64,000 bases of DNA from Choricystis sp. odSpoLacu1 (Eukaryota > Chlorophyta > Trebouxiophyceae). Under the pieces are notes generated by a model. The model did not search any database. It saw only the letters and a program-made list of their open reading frames with translations, and was not told the origin of the DNA. The DNA lies in contig OY253651.1 in NCBI GenBank assembly GCA_958009055.1, forward strand, positions 682,001 through 746,000. The letters are read 5' to 3'. This document shows positions 43,612 through 53,340 of the stretch, piece by piece. Numbering within the stretch: the stretch's first letter is position 1; every line of letters starts with the position of its first letter. Made by a program: the position numbers and the translations under genes.

Positions 43612-43716
43612 CGGCGCCCCAGCCGCTCTGTGTGGGGCCCAGCAGCCCGAAACGAATTGCGGGTTGTGAGCGAAAAACGGCACTCCCCACACTCCTCCCT
43701 TTCTTTCTCTCTTCCC
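43612..43716. promoter_or_regulatory. 105-base bidirectional promoter region (small membrane protein / PRP3)
   Basis: The shortest divergent spacer in the window, T- and C-rich near PRP3. Shared promoter inferred from spacing alone. Confidence 0.5.
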
Positions 43717-45461
43717 ATGGGTCCCAAGCGCCCGTCCGAGGACGCCAACCCCGACGCCCCAGCGTCCAAGCGGCCACGGTCGGAGGCGGCGGCGGTGCCG
43801 CCGCCGGCCGGCGCGCCGCCGCCGCCGCCCCGGCCAGCGGTGTCGCTGGCCGCCCTGGAGAAAGCCAAGAAAGCGTTGCAGCTGCAGGCTGCACTGAAGG
43901 CCAAGCTGAGCAAGCTGCCGACGGTGAGTGTGTGTGTACGTGTGTGCGGGGGGGGAGGGGCAAATCGGAATGGGGGGCTGTTGCTCCATCCCCCGCGGCC
44001 GTGTGCGCGTGTCCTCCGGCTGTGTGGAGGCGCTGGTGGTGTGTGTGTGTGTGTGTGTGTGTGTGTAGGCTGCGGGGAGGACACCGACTCACCTTCCCCC
44101 CTCCCCTCCCACCAAACAGGCGCCGACCCCCGCCTCCGCCCCCCCGCCCCCACCCCCCAAGCTGCCGCCACCACCCCCACCACCAGCAGCAGAGACCTCA
44201 ACACGCTTGCCTCCACCCCCGCTCAACGCCTCGTCCTTCATCGACCCCTCCCTGCGCCGCCGCGGCGCGCCGTCCGGCGACCACCGCCGCCGCGCCCCCG
44301 GCCTCGCCTTTGTGGAGGCGGGCACCTACATCGCGGCCGCGGCAGCCGCCCGTGGTGGAGGCGCGGGCACGACAGCGCCTGCTGCATTGGGGGGAGCCGC
44401 GCCGCCGCCCCCGCCGCCGCCGCGCCCCGCGCGCGTGCTCGCCCCCACCCCCCCCGTCGAGTGGTGGGACGCCAAACTGTTGGTTGATGCGACGTCGTAT
44501 GAAGCTGGTGCGGCTGCAGGCACGTTTGACGCGTCCACCAATTTAAATGCCAAAAAGATAACATCTTTGATCGACCACCCCGTCCCGCGCCCCCCCCGCT
44601 GTCCCCACCGCCCCCACCGAGCCCCCCCCCCTGCGCCTGACGGCCAAGGAGCGCAAGAAGCTGAGGACGCAGCGGCGGGCGGAGCGGCAGGCGGAGAAGG
44701 TGGAGTTGATACGGCAGGGGTTGTTGCCGCCGCCCGAGCCGAAAGTGCGGCTCGCCAATTTAGCGCGCGTCCTGGGGGCCGCCTCCGTGGCCGACCCCAC
44801 TGCTGTGGAGGCAGAGGTGCGGCGGGCCGCTGCCTCCCGGGCCGCCGCCCACGAAGACCGCAACCTGGCGGCCGCGCTGACCCCCGCCGAGCGGCGTGCG
44901 AAGAAACTGGCCAAACTGTTGGGTGATGCCGCCGCCCCCACCGACGGTGCCCCCGTCCCCGCCGACCTGTACGCCATCATCGGCCCCGCCATGGCCGCCT
45001 CCAACAAGCTCAAATTCAAGGTGCGCGCCAACGCGGACGAACTGCATGTGACCGGGTTTGCGGCGGTCGCGCCGCGCTGTGCAGCAGTCTTGGTCGCGGG
45101 CGGCGCCAAACCCCTCAAAAAGTTCGCCCGGCTCATGACCGCCCGCATCGCGTGGGACGCGCCGGATGGGGTGGCCGGGGCTGCAGTGGACGACGATGAC
45201 GACGCCACCCCTTTCCAACCATCGCGCTGTGTGCGTGTGTGGAGCGGCGCGGTCGCCGCGCCGCTGGGGGACCGCTTTTGGTTTGCCATCCACCCGGACG
45301 CCGCGTCCGCGCGCGCTGCGTTGGAGGCGCGCGGGTGTGGCGCCTACTGGGATGTTGTGGCGTCCGCGGCACAGGAAGGGACGGAGGATGACGGCGCGCG
45401 CACACTGGTGGCGGGCGCCGCGTTGGAGGGAGGTGGCGCGGCGCCGATGCAGCAAGGGTGA
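43717..45461 (+). CDS. PRP3: U4/U6 small nuclear ribonucleoprotein Prp3
   Basis: A core protein of the U4/U6.U5 tri-snRNP that contacts U4/U6 snRNA. Exons 43717-43923 and 44120-45461. The basic N-terminus (MGPKRPSEDANPDAPASKRPR) carries a likely nuclear signal. Family motifs follow in order: FIDPSLRRRG, VEWWDAKLL, ITSLIDHPV, LTAKERKKLRTQRRAERQAEK, LLPPPEPKVRLANLARVLG, HEDRNLAAALTPAERRAKK, and the ferredoxin-like C-terminal domain (KFKVRANADELHVTGFA, KKFARLMTARIAWD). A net +1 break sits between ITSLIDHPV and LTAKERKK, most likely at the C run 44622-44631 (44590-44597 is the alternative). About 515 residues once corrected. The intron has a GT tract (44039-44066). It is shorter than human PRPF3, mostly for lack of the PWI domain, which I do not see. 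Confidence 0.93.
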
Positions 45462-45642
45462 CGCGTGGTTTTGTTTTTTCTTTGTTTTCTCCGCTCCATC
45501 ATTGTCCTTTTTGTTGTTTAAAACACGATCACCACACCAGCACACAAAGCAGCCACCATGACGTGTGGGTGGGTGGACCTCCGCCCCCCCCCCCCCCCCC
45601 CTCTCTCTCTCTCCTCTCTCTCTCCACGCTTAACGACCCCTT

Positions 45643-48209
45643 TCATTTCTTGACCGCCGTCGCAATCATATCGTAGATCCGCCCCGCAAAGTCGCGGGGC
45701 GACTCGACCGCAAACCCGCCCGTCACCAGGGCGGCGTCATACAGCAGCTCCACGGCCGACGCGGCCGTGTCGGTGTCGCCCCGCGCCACCGCGTCGGCCA
45801 GCGCTTTGACGACGTCATGCCCCGCGTTCACCTCCAGCGTGCGCTTGCCCCGCATGTACTCGGCCGCGCGCGCGTCGCCCAGGGCTTGGGACCGCATGAC
45901 GCGCTCCTGGTAGGCCGACCACCCGAATTTGGAGGTCACCAGAGCGACGGGCGACCCCGCCAGCCGCGTCGACACCTCCACCTTCTCCACACGCTCGCCC
46001 AGCCTCTCCTTGATGTAGTCGAGCAAGGGTTTGAGCTCTTCGGAGGCGGCCGCCGCGGCCGCTTTCTCGCCGGCGTCCGCGCCGGCGTCCACGCCCTCCC
46101 GCGTGACGTCCACGAAGGGGTGCCCCTTGTGTTCACCAATGGCGTTGACGGCGGGTTCATCGATGGGGTCGACCAGGTACAGGACTTCGTACCCCTTGGC
46201 CAGCAGGCCTTCCACGTGGGGGGCGGCGGCGGCGGAGGCGGCGGAGTCCGAGGCAATGTAGTAGATGCCGGACTGCCCCTCCTTCATGCGGGCAACATAG
46301 TCATCCAGCCCGGTCAAAGCAGGGGGCGGCGTCTCCAGGTCGACGGCAGCGTCGCCGGTGGGGGGAGCAATGACGGCGGCAGACGACGGGAAGCGGAGGA
46401 GGGGGGCGAGCGCTTTGCGCGACGCGTCGTCCTCGATCGCGCCCAGCTTCAAATACTTGCCAAACCCTTCATAAAACATGGCGTAGTCACTCATGGGCTT
46501 GTCCTCGCCCTGGGGGCGGGCGGCCACCTCGGCGAGCAGGTCCAGGGTGCGCTTGGTGAGTTGGCGCCGGATCGTGCGCACGACGCGCGATTCCTGCAGT
46601 ATCTCGCGCGACACGTTGAGCGGCAGGTCGCTCGAGTCCACCACGCCCCGCACAAACGAGGCCCAGCGGGGGACCAGGTCCTCGTCGAATTCATCGCTGA
46701 TGAACACGCGCTTGACGAAGAGGCGCACGTTGCGGGCGGGCTTGAGCCAGTCAGCCTGCTCAAAGGGCGGCATCGACGGCAGGTACAGCAGCGCGGTGAA
46801 CTCCACCGTCCCCTCCACCGAGAAGTGGGCGTGGGCGGCGGGGTCCATGAACTCTTTGAACGTCTGCTTGGAGAAGGCGTTGTACTCGTCCTGCGTGACT
46901 TCTTTCGGCGGGCGCGTCCAGATGGGGGCGACCGCGTTTTGCACGCGCCACTCGAACACGTCGCGCGGCGTCGGCACAGTGACCGGGGCCACAGGGTCAG
47001 CGCTCTCCTTGCCCTCCTCCTTGGCTTTGGCGTCGGCCGCGGCTTGCGCCTTCTCCGTGGCGGCGGCGTCAACCACCTGGTCGTACTCGGTGCGCGAGGA
47101 CCACAGTTCCACGGGGAACGCGACAAACTCTGAGTACCGCTTGAGCAGGTCGGCCAGCTTGGTGGGAGACGCCACATCCACCGACTCCTCCTTGAGGTGC
47201 AGGGTGACGCGCGTGCCGCGGGCCAGGTCAAAGTCGGCGGGGGCGGGCCGAATCGAGTACGAGTGCGACCCCGCCGCGCTCTCCCACTGCCACCCACCGG
47301 CGCCAGCGTCGTCCGCGGCCGACCGCGTCGTCACCGTCACCCTGTCCGCCACCAGAAACGCGGAGTAGAAGCCGACGCCAAACTGGCCGATGAGGGCCGA
47401 GTCGCCGCCCGCTTCCTTGACGGCGGCCGCGAACTTGGCGGTGCCGGAGCGCGCGATCGTGCCCAGCGACGACACCAGCTCGTCCCGCGTCATGCCGCAC
47501 CCCGAGTCTTCGATGGTGATGGTGCGGGCGTCGGGGTCGCCCTTGACCTGGATGCGCAGGGCGCCCGCGTCGGAGCCGGTGGTGATGGCGCCAAAGCGGG
47601 CTTTGTCCAGTGCGTCCGACGCGTTGGACACCAGCTCCCTCAAAAAGACGTCGGCATTGGAGTAGAGCGAGTTGACAATCATGTCCATGAGGCGGTCGAC
47701 CTCGGCTTCATAGGTGAAGGTTTCGTCAGCGGTGGCGGTGGCGGCAGAGGCGGTGACAGCGCGGCGGAGGGGCGGCACCGCGGGGGTGGCCGCGGCCGCG
47801 CGGCGCCAGGTGGAAGAGGGGCGGGCGACCGCGGCGCGGGGGGCGGCCAGGGCGGCGCGGCGCGCGGTGGCAGAGGTCTGGAGAGAGCGTGGGTTAAAGA
47901 GTCAGGTGAATTGAGGTGAATTGTGTGCTGGCGGCGGCGGGGGGCTGCCTCGGGGCCACGCCGCCAGGGCGCCGTCTGGGCGGCCTAGTTTCCACCCCAG
48001 CAACGTGCATTGTGCTGGTGCCCACGTGTGAGCGCGGCATGCAGGCCCAGAACCGCGAGCGGGCGGCGGCGGGGCCAGCACTCGTGGCGGTGTCTCTAGA
48101 ATGTCCGCGACCCCGACACGGTGTGCGCGTCTCTCCCTCCCTTGCCACCGTCTTTCCTCCCGCTCACCGTGACGGCGCGCATGGCGGCTCGAGTCAGGAC
48201 GCTGAGCAT
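45643..48209 (-). CDS. HSP90C: organellar HSP90 chaperone (plastid HSP90C type)
   Basis: Exons 48209-48168 and 47877-45643, 758 residues in perfect frame. The first about 60 residues are an Ala/Arg/Thr/Ser transit peptide (MLSVLTRAAMRAVTTSATARR...). The mature protein starts near ETFTYEAEVDRLMDMIVNSLYSN. The GHKL ATPase site is clear: ELVSNASDALDKAR, IEDSGCGMTRDEL, IGQFGVGFYSAFLVAD and GTRVTLHL. The middle domain (FVKRVFISDEFDEDLVPRW, VDSSDLPLNVSREILQES) and C-terminal dimerisation domain follow. There is no EEVD tail and the end is ...ATAVKK, which excludes the cytosolic form. Plastid versus mitochondrial targeting cannot be settled by eye; the sequence resembles the plastid class. The intron follows the first 14 codons. 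Confidence 0.94.
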
Positions 48210-48410
48210 GCACCGAGAGGGTGGGGGGAAAGAGTGGCGTGGCGTGGCGTGTGTGAGAGGGATTGAAAAGACGCGGGCCAAAGACTGAGCCGTCGCGGTG
48301 CACGCCGACACTTTGTGGAGCGTCAAAACAACGCACCCCCCTTTCGTCTCTCTTCGTGTGTGGGCTGGACGTGTCAGAGAGAGAGAGACACTCTCCCACC
48401 TCCACACACC
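48210..48410. promoter_or_regulatory. bidirectional promoter region (HSP90 / CFIm25)
   Basis: 201 bases lie between divergent starts, with GA repeats (48377-48390). I searched for paired nGAAn heat-shock elements and saw none convincing. Confidence 0.45.
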
Positions 48411-49451
48411 ATGGCCACCGCCGGCCAGCCCGCGTTGACGGTGTGGCCGCTGTCATCCTACGGGTTTGGCTCCAAGCCCTCCCCCTCCCCCCCGCGCGAC
48501 CGGTCGGAGGGGGCGCGGCTGGCAAGGCTGCAGGCCAAGTGAGTGTGGGGAAGTGTGTCTGTGCATGGGTGGCAAAAGTGAGGGCGCGGCGGGAGGGCGG
48601 CGAGGGCCGACGCCCGCCCGACCACCCATCCCGCGGCCAACCCTCCCCTCCCCCCCCCCACCCACCAGGTACGCCCTCCAAGGCCCCCGCCGCTCGGTGG
48701 CCGCCATCCTGCTGGCCCACGAACACAGGCACCCCCACGCCCTGCTGCTCGCTGACACCTCTGCGCCGCCGACTGGCGGCCCGACGCCGCGCCTGCCGGG
48801 GGGGCGCCTGCGCCCGGGCGAAGACGGTGAGTTGAGAGAGTGGAGAGACGAGGTGGGAATCGAGGGGTGTGCACACACAGAAAGAAAGAAACAAAAAACC
48901 CTTGCCCTCCCTAACAGAACTCGGCGGCCTGCGCCGCAAACTGTCCTCCCTCCTCTCTCCACCCCCCCCTCCGGGCGCCCCCCCCCCCCATCTGGGACAT
49001 ACGAGACTGCGTGGGCTGCCTGGTGCGCCCGGGATTCACGCCCGACCTTTACCCTTACCCCCCCCCCCACGTGACAAGCCCCAAAGAAACGGTGCGCATC
49101 TTCGCGGTCGCCCTGCCCGACCGCGCGTCCTTTGCCGTTGCCGCCCACGTGCGCCTGGTCGCAGTCCCCTTGATGGACTTGTTCGCCGGGGGGGCCGGAG
49201 GCTGGGGGGCGGGACCGGCGGCGGTGCCGCTGCTTGTGTCGCGCTTTCGGTTTGCTCTCTCCACGCCCGCCCCCCGCGTCGTCGCCCCCGCCCCCCCGCC
49301 CGCGGGGCCAGAGTTTGGGCCGCCCAAAACAGTGGCGGCGGCGGCAGCGGCTGCGGAGGACGCGCCGCTGGCGATCGAGGAGTCCAAGGAGGAGGCAGAA
49401 AAGGAGGAGACAGCACAAGAGGAGGAAAACGACGACGACCAAACGTCATGA
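48411..49451 (+). CDS. CFIM25: cleavage factor Im 25 kDa subunit (NUDT21/CPSF5 type)
   Basis: CFIm25 binds UGUA elements in pre-mRNA to guide cleavage and polyadenylation; its Nudix fold does not hydrolyse. Exons 48411-48538, 48669-48826, 48918-49451. Matches to the family: TVWPLSSYGFGSKP, LARLQAKYALQGPRRSVAAILLAHEHRHPHALLL, RLPGGRLRPGEDELGGLRRKL, WDIRDCVGCLVRPGF, YPYPPPHVTSPKETVRIFAV, AVPLMDLF and a degenerate SRFRF near the usual end. A net +1 break lies at the C run 48978-48989. The exon sum of 820 agrees, giving 272 residues. An extra C-terminal tail of about 60 residues, Ala/Pro-rich then strongly acidic (ESKEEAEKEE, EENDDD), is absent from plant and animal CFIm25. Confidence 0.93.
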
Positions 49452-49504
49452 AAAAAGAGTGCCCCCTGTTTGTCTGAGTGTTTGTGTGATTCTAGTCTGC
49501 AGTG

Positions 49505-50246
49505 TTACAGTTTTTCGTTTTCATACAACGCACACAGGCGGGAGGTGAAGGGCGAAGAAAGCACGCGCGTCGCAGGCGCGTGTTTTTTCTTCTCCTCCGC
49601 TAAAGCACGCACCCGGGCGCCACCCAGGCACCATTCCACACCCCACCCCGCGCTATGCGGCGTCCATGGGCTGATGACCCTCCCCCCCCAAACTCCCACA
49701 CCAGGGCGAGGAAGGGGGGGGGGGGTGGCGGGCGGCGCGCCGACCCACCAAAAAACCGCTTCCACCGCCACCGTGCGTGGCGTGCTGATGTCCAGGACGG
49801 CGGTCGCGTTGTCTGGTGAAGCGAAGCCATCTATCGCCAGCCCAGCTCGGGCGGTGGGTGGGTGGATTAATGACAAGTTGTAGCACCCGCCCCACTCGAG
49901 GGCGAGCGTCCCCCGCACCCTCGCCACAAACGGCACGCCGCCTGCCTCCACGCCACCCGGCCACGGTACCGTCTGCAGCATTGTACCCTCCGTCGTGGAG
50001 GCCAGGTCTAATGGAGGGGGTGGGCCGAGCGCGGCGCGCGGCGCGACGACGTTGTCGTCTGGGGGGCGCCGCGGCGGGCCGCACAGGGACGGAGCCGTGC
50101 CAACAGCGCATGCAGACGCAGCTTCGGAAGCGTTTAGTGCCCACAGCGCGACGCCCACGCCGACGGGGAGGCAGGGGGAGGCGGCCGCCAGCGCGGCATG
50201 CGTGGCCAGCGCTGTCGCGACGAGGAGGGGGGGGGGGGGCGTGCAT
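49505..50246 (-). CDS. secreted protein with a PA14-like segment
   Basis: Single exon, about 246 residues after one net +1 correction at the run 50227-50239, which falls inside the signal peptide (MHAPPPP then LLVATALATHAALAAASP). The body has LALEWGGCYNLSLIHPPTARAGLAIDGFASPDNATAVLDI followed by VAVEAVFWWVG. The order 'polypeptide strand, Gly, N-x-S, apolar, IDG, then a hydrophobic strand' resembles PA14 carbohydrate-binding domains, but the match is weak. Two N-glycosylation sites are visible. No membrane anchor. The tail is convergent with CFIm25, only 53 bases apart, the tightest convergent pair here. Confidence 0.6.
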
Positions 50247-51197
50247 TGTTGGTGCGTGGTTGTGTGTGTGTGATGACAGGCACACAGGGGACACGACAAC
50301 GGGGGCGAGGCGGGGCGGCCCCGGTGGTCGGGCGCGGGGCCCGGGCCGCGAAAAACAGAGAGGGAAGCGTCCTCGTGTGTGTGCAGGGACGTACGAGCGC
50401 TTGAGTTTTGGGGTGCAGACCCCCCCCCTCCCCCCTTTCCCCCCTGTTTTTCCCACCCTCTCTGCCAGCCACAACTCACACACACCAGCCCGTCCTCCAC
50501 TGGAGGACGCCCAGCCCGCCCCCCCCCTTTGCCAGCGTGTCGTGCAGCAGAGTCGTGGAGAGAGGGCCTGGTGGCCTCTTTTTTGTGTTCGCCGCCGTCG
50601 CTTCTTTGTCACTCTCGCGCTGGTTGTTTTGTCGTCTGCATTCCCCACGTGCCGGAGCGCCTCCCTCCCGCTCCCCTCTCTCCACACTCGCAGGGGCTTC
50701 TCACACGCACGACTGCTTCCCAGGGTAAGCCGCGCGGACTGTGGCGGCCGCCGAGGCCTCCCTCGGCAGACATGCTGCATTCGCCGAAAAAAACAGTCGC
50801 TTCGCGCTTTGCGGCCTCCCTCACGCCCACGCCTCGCGCTCCCCACCCCCCTCTCCCCTCGCCAACCACTCCTGACGCGCGTGTCTGTTGACTGGGAGGG
50901 AGGAGTGGGCGGGGCGGGGCGGGAGCAGGCAGTGAAATGCGAGGGAGGGAGGTCTGCGCGCCAACGGCGTCGCGCGGCGCGCCGCTGGGCTCGTGTGCAG
51001 CGCCCCTGGCCGCACCGCGCCCGCACCCTCCCCATCCCCCAACTCCCACCTCGTTGGGTGGCTGGCTACATCCACTGTCGTGTGGGCACGTTCTTCTACG
51101 TTTTCGCGCCAAGCTGACGTCCCGCTCCCCCCTTTTTCCCTCCCCCCAGGCTCGATTCGCGAAACACACACACACTCCCTCCCCCCTCCCCCCCACC
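50247..51197. other. 951-base divergent spacer
   Basis: Between two secreted-protein genes that start in opposite directions. It holds GC-rich, simple-sequence-rich DNA without a credible gene. Long open frames here lack a sensible start, splice structure or protein-like composition. Confidence 0.5.
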
Positions 51198-53123
51198 ATG
51201 GCGCGCCGCGCCCTGTTCTGCATGGCGCTGCTGGCTCTGGCCGCGTCGGCGTCCGCGTCGAGTGAGTGTTGGGAGTGTGGGAGCGTGTGGAGAGGGGGGC
51301 GCGGTGCGCGCATGTGCGAAAACATCCGTGCCTCACCCTCGGACCCTCTCCCCTTTCCCCCCCCCCCCCCCAGCCGAGGTCAAGGACGTGCTGGTGGCTG
51401 ACGCCAAGAACAAGCTGGCTGAGTTGCAGAAGCAGGTAAGACGGGAAGAGGGTAAAGGAGGCGGCGGCCAAACGGCTTTCCCTCTCCGCGCGCGCGCGCG
51501 CCTCTCCGCTCGCTCCCCACCCCTGCACCCTCCTCCTTCCGACCCTCCCACCCCACCCCACACTTCCCCTCTCCCTCCCCACTCCCCACACAGATCGCCG
51601 CCAAGAAAGCCGCCCTCGCCTCCAAGTTCAACAAGTCGGGGGACCCGTCCTTCCCCGTTACGGGCGGCTCCCCCCCCACCGCCACCTCCAACAGCGTCAC
51701 CACCAACGGCGCCGTGTCCATGAGCAATGTGTCGCAGGCGGTGACGCCCCCGGTGACGCCGGCTGCAGCGCCCCCGCCGCCGCCGCCCCCGGGCCCCGCC
51801 GCCCCCGCGCCGCCTGCGACACCCTCTGTCGTCGACCAGGCGGTCAACGCGATGAACGCCAACATCGCCATGTCGTCCGCTCTGAATGCCGACATGGCGG
51901 CGAGGCTGGATGCCACCGCGGCGCAGGTGGGAGACTTGGCGAGCCAGCTGAATGCCGAGATCGCGCGTTCCACCAAAGCCGACACGGATCAAGCAGGCCA
52001 GAACGCGGCCGACCTGGCGAGGCTGCAGGCCCAGATCGCGGCCGAAACCGCGCGCGCCGAGTCGGCGGAAGCCAAGCTGGCTGCCCAGATTGGGGGGCAG
52101 GACGCCAAACTGACGGCGTCCCTGGCCGCGGACGCCGCGCGCGACGCTCAAGTGGCGGGCCTCAACGACCGCCTCGCCGCCGCCGACACCCGTCTCACCG
52201 GCGCCATCGCGGCCGAGATCGAGCGTGCCGGCAAAGCCGAAGCCGGCATCGCCAACGCGGCCGCCAACGCGGCCGCCGCGCTGCAGGGCGGGTTGGGCAC
52301 CGAACAAAACCGCGCCGCGGCGTCCGAACAGTCGCTGCGCAGTGCGATCAACGGCATGCGCCCCTCCTCTGCTGCCGCCGCCCAAGCGGCGGGGTTCAAC
52401 ATCTCGCTGTCGCTGCGCGGGGGGCAGAGCTCGGGGTGGGGGTCGGGGTCGGGCGGCGCGGCGCCGGGCGGGATCACTTACACTCCGGGGGCCGACCCCT
52501 CCTCTGCTGGCCAGGCTGGCACCACCGTCGTCAACGCCCCCCCCCCCGTCGTCACGGGGACGGGGGGTCAGTGGTCGTCCCAGTGGTCGGGTGGATCGTC
52601 GTCGAGCGGGGTGCCGTCCCTCGGCGCGTCGTCGTCGCTCGTCGCTCCCGGGGTTGGGCCGGCAGGTGTGAAACCCGTCGCCTTTGCCACGCCCGCCCCC
52701 TCCCCCGCCCCCGCCCCCTCGGGGGCGGCGGGGTCCATGTCGTGGTCCATGTCAGCGGGGTCGACGTGGTCGTCCAGCACGGGGGCGCCCGCCCCCGCGC
52801 CGCCGGCTGTGACGCCGCCGCCCACGACGCTCACGCCGCCGCCCACGCCGCCGCCCACGCCGCCGCCCACGCTGCCGCCGCCTGCCACGACCACGCCGCC
52901 GCCTGCCACGACCACGCCGCCCGCTGTGTCGTCCCTGCCCGGCAGCGTGCCGGGGCTGCCGCGCCAGACGGCCGCGCCCAACGGGGCGGGCGGCGCCAAC
53001 CCCGCCACCACGCCCCAGCCGGGTGGCGGGGGCGCGTCCAGTGTCACGTGGGCGGCGCAGGGGGGGATGATGCCGGACGAGGTGGCCCCCACGGCGGAGG
53101 AGGTGGCTGAAGTGATGCCGTGA
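51198..53123 (+). CDS. secreted coiled-coil / hydroxyproline-rich protein
   Basis: Exons 51198-51261, 51374-51435 and 51594-53123 give 551 residues in perfect frame. The signal peptide is MARRALFCMALLALAASASA. An Ala/Lys helix (KNKLAELQKQIAAKKAALASK) precedes a Pro tract, then a coiled-coil of about 170 residues built of repeats such as EIARSTKADTDQAGQNAADL, ETARAESAEAKLAAQI and EIERAGKAEAGI. After FNISLSLRGG come Ser/Gly/Trp-rich (SGGQWSSQWSGGSS) and Pro/Thr-rich repeats (TPPPTPPPTPPPT) typical of hydroxyproline-rich wall proteins, and an acidic end without an anchor. An oligomeric rod in the matrix is inferred. The long C run 52537-52547 keeps the frame. Confidence 0.8.
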
Positions 53124-53340
53124 GGGAGAGGAGAGAGGGCGCGTGGGGAGGAGAGACATCCTGCCTTCCCTTTTTCCCCTCTGTTTGCGACCGCGCCTGC
53201 GGCGGTGGTCAACAGGGGGCTGTCTGATTTTCTTCCTTTTTTATCTTGTGTAAACGAACCATAAAAACCACCGATTCGTCAGAATGAAAAAAATGAATAA
53301 TTTTGACACAATTTCAACCCTCCCAAAAAAAAAAACCAGG

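Noticed and set aside
48210..48410. Heat-shock elements in the HSP90 promoter
   Set aside because: No alternating nGAAn/nTTCn triplet array is present; the GA repeat at 48377-48390 is simple sequence.
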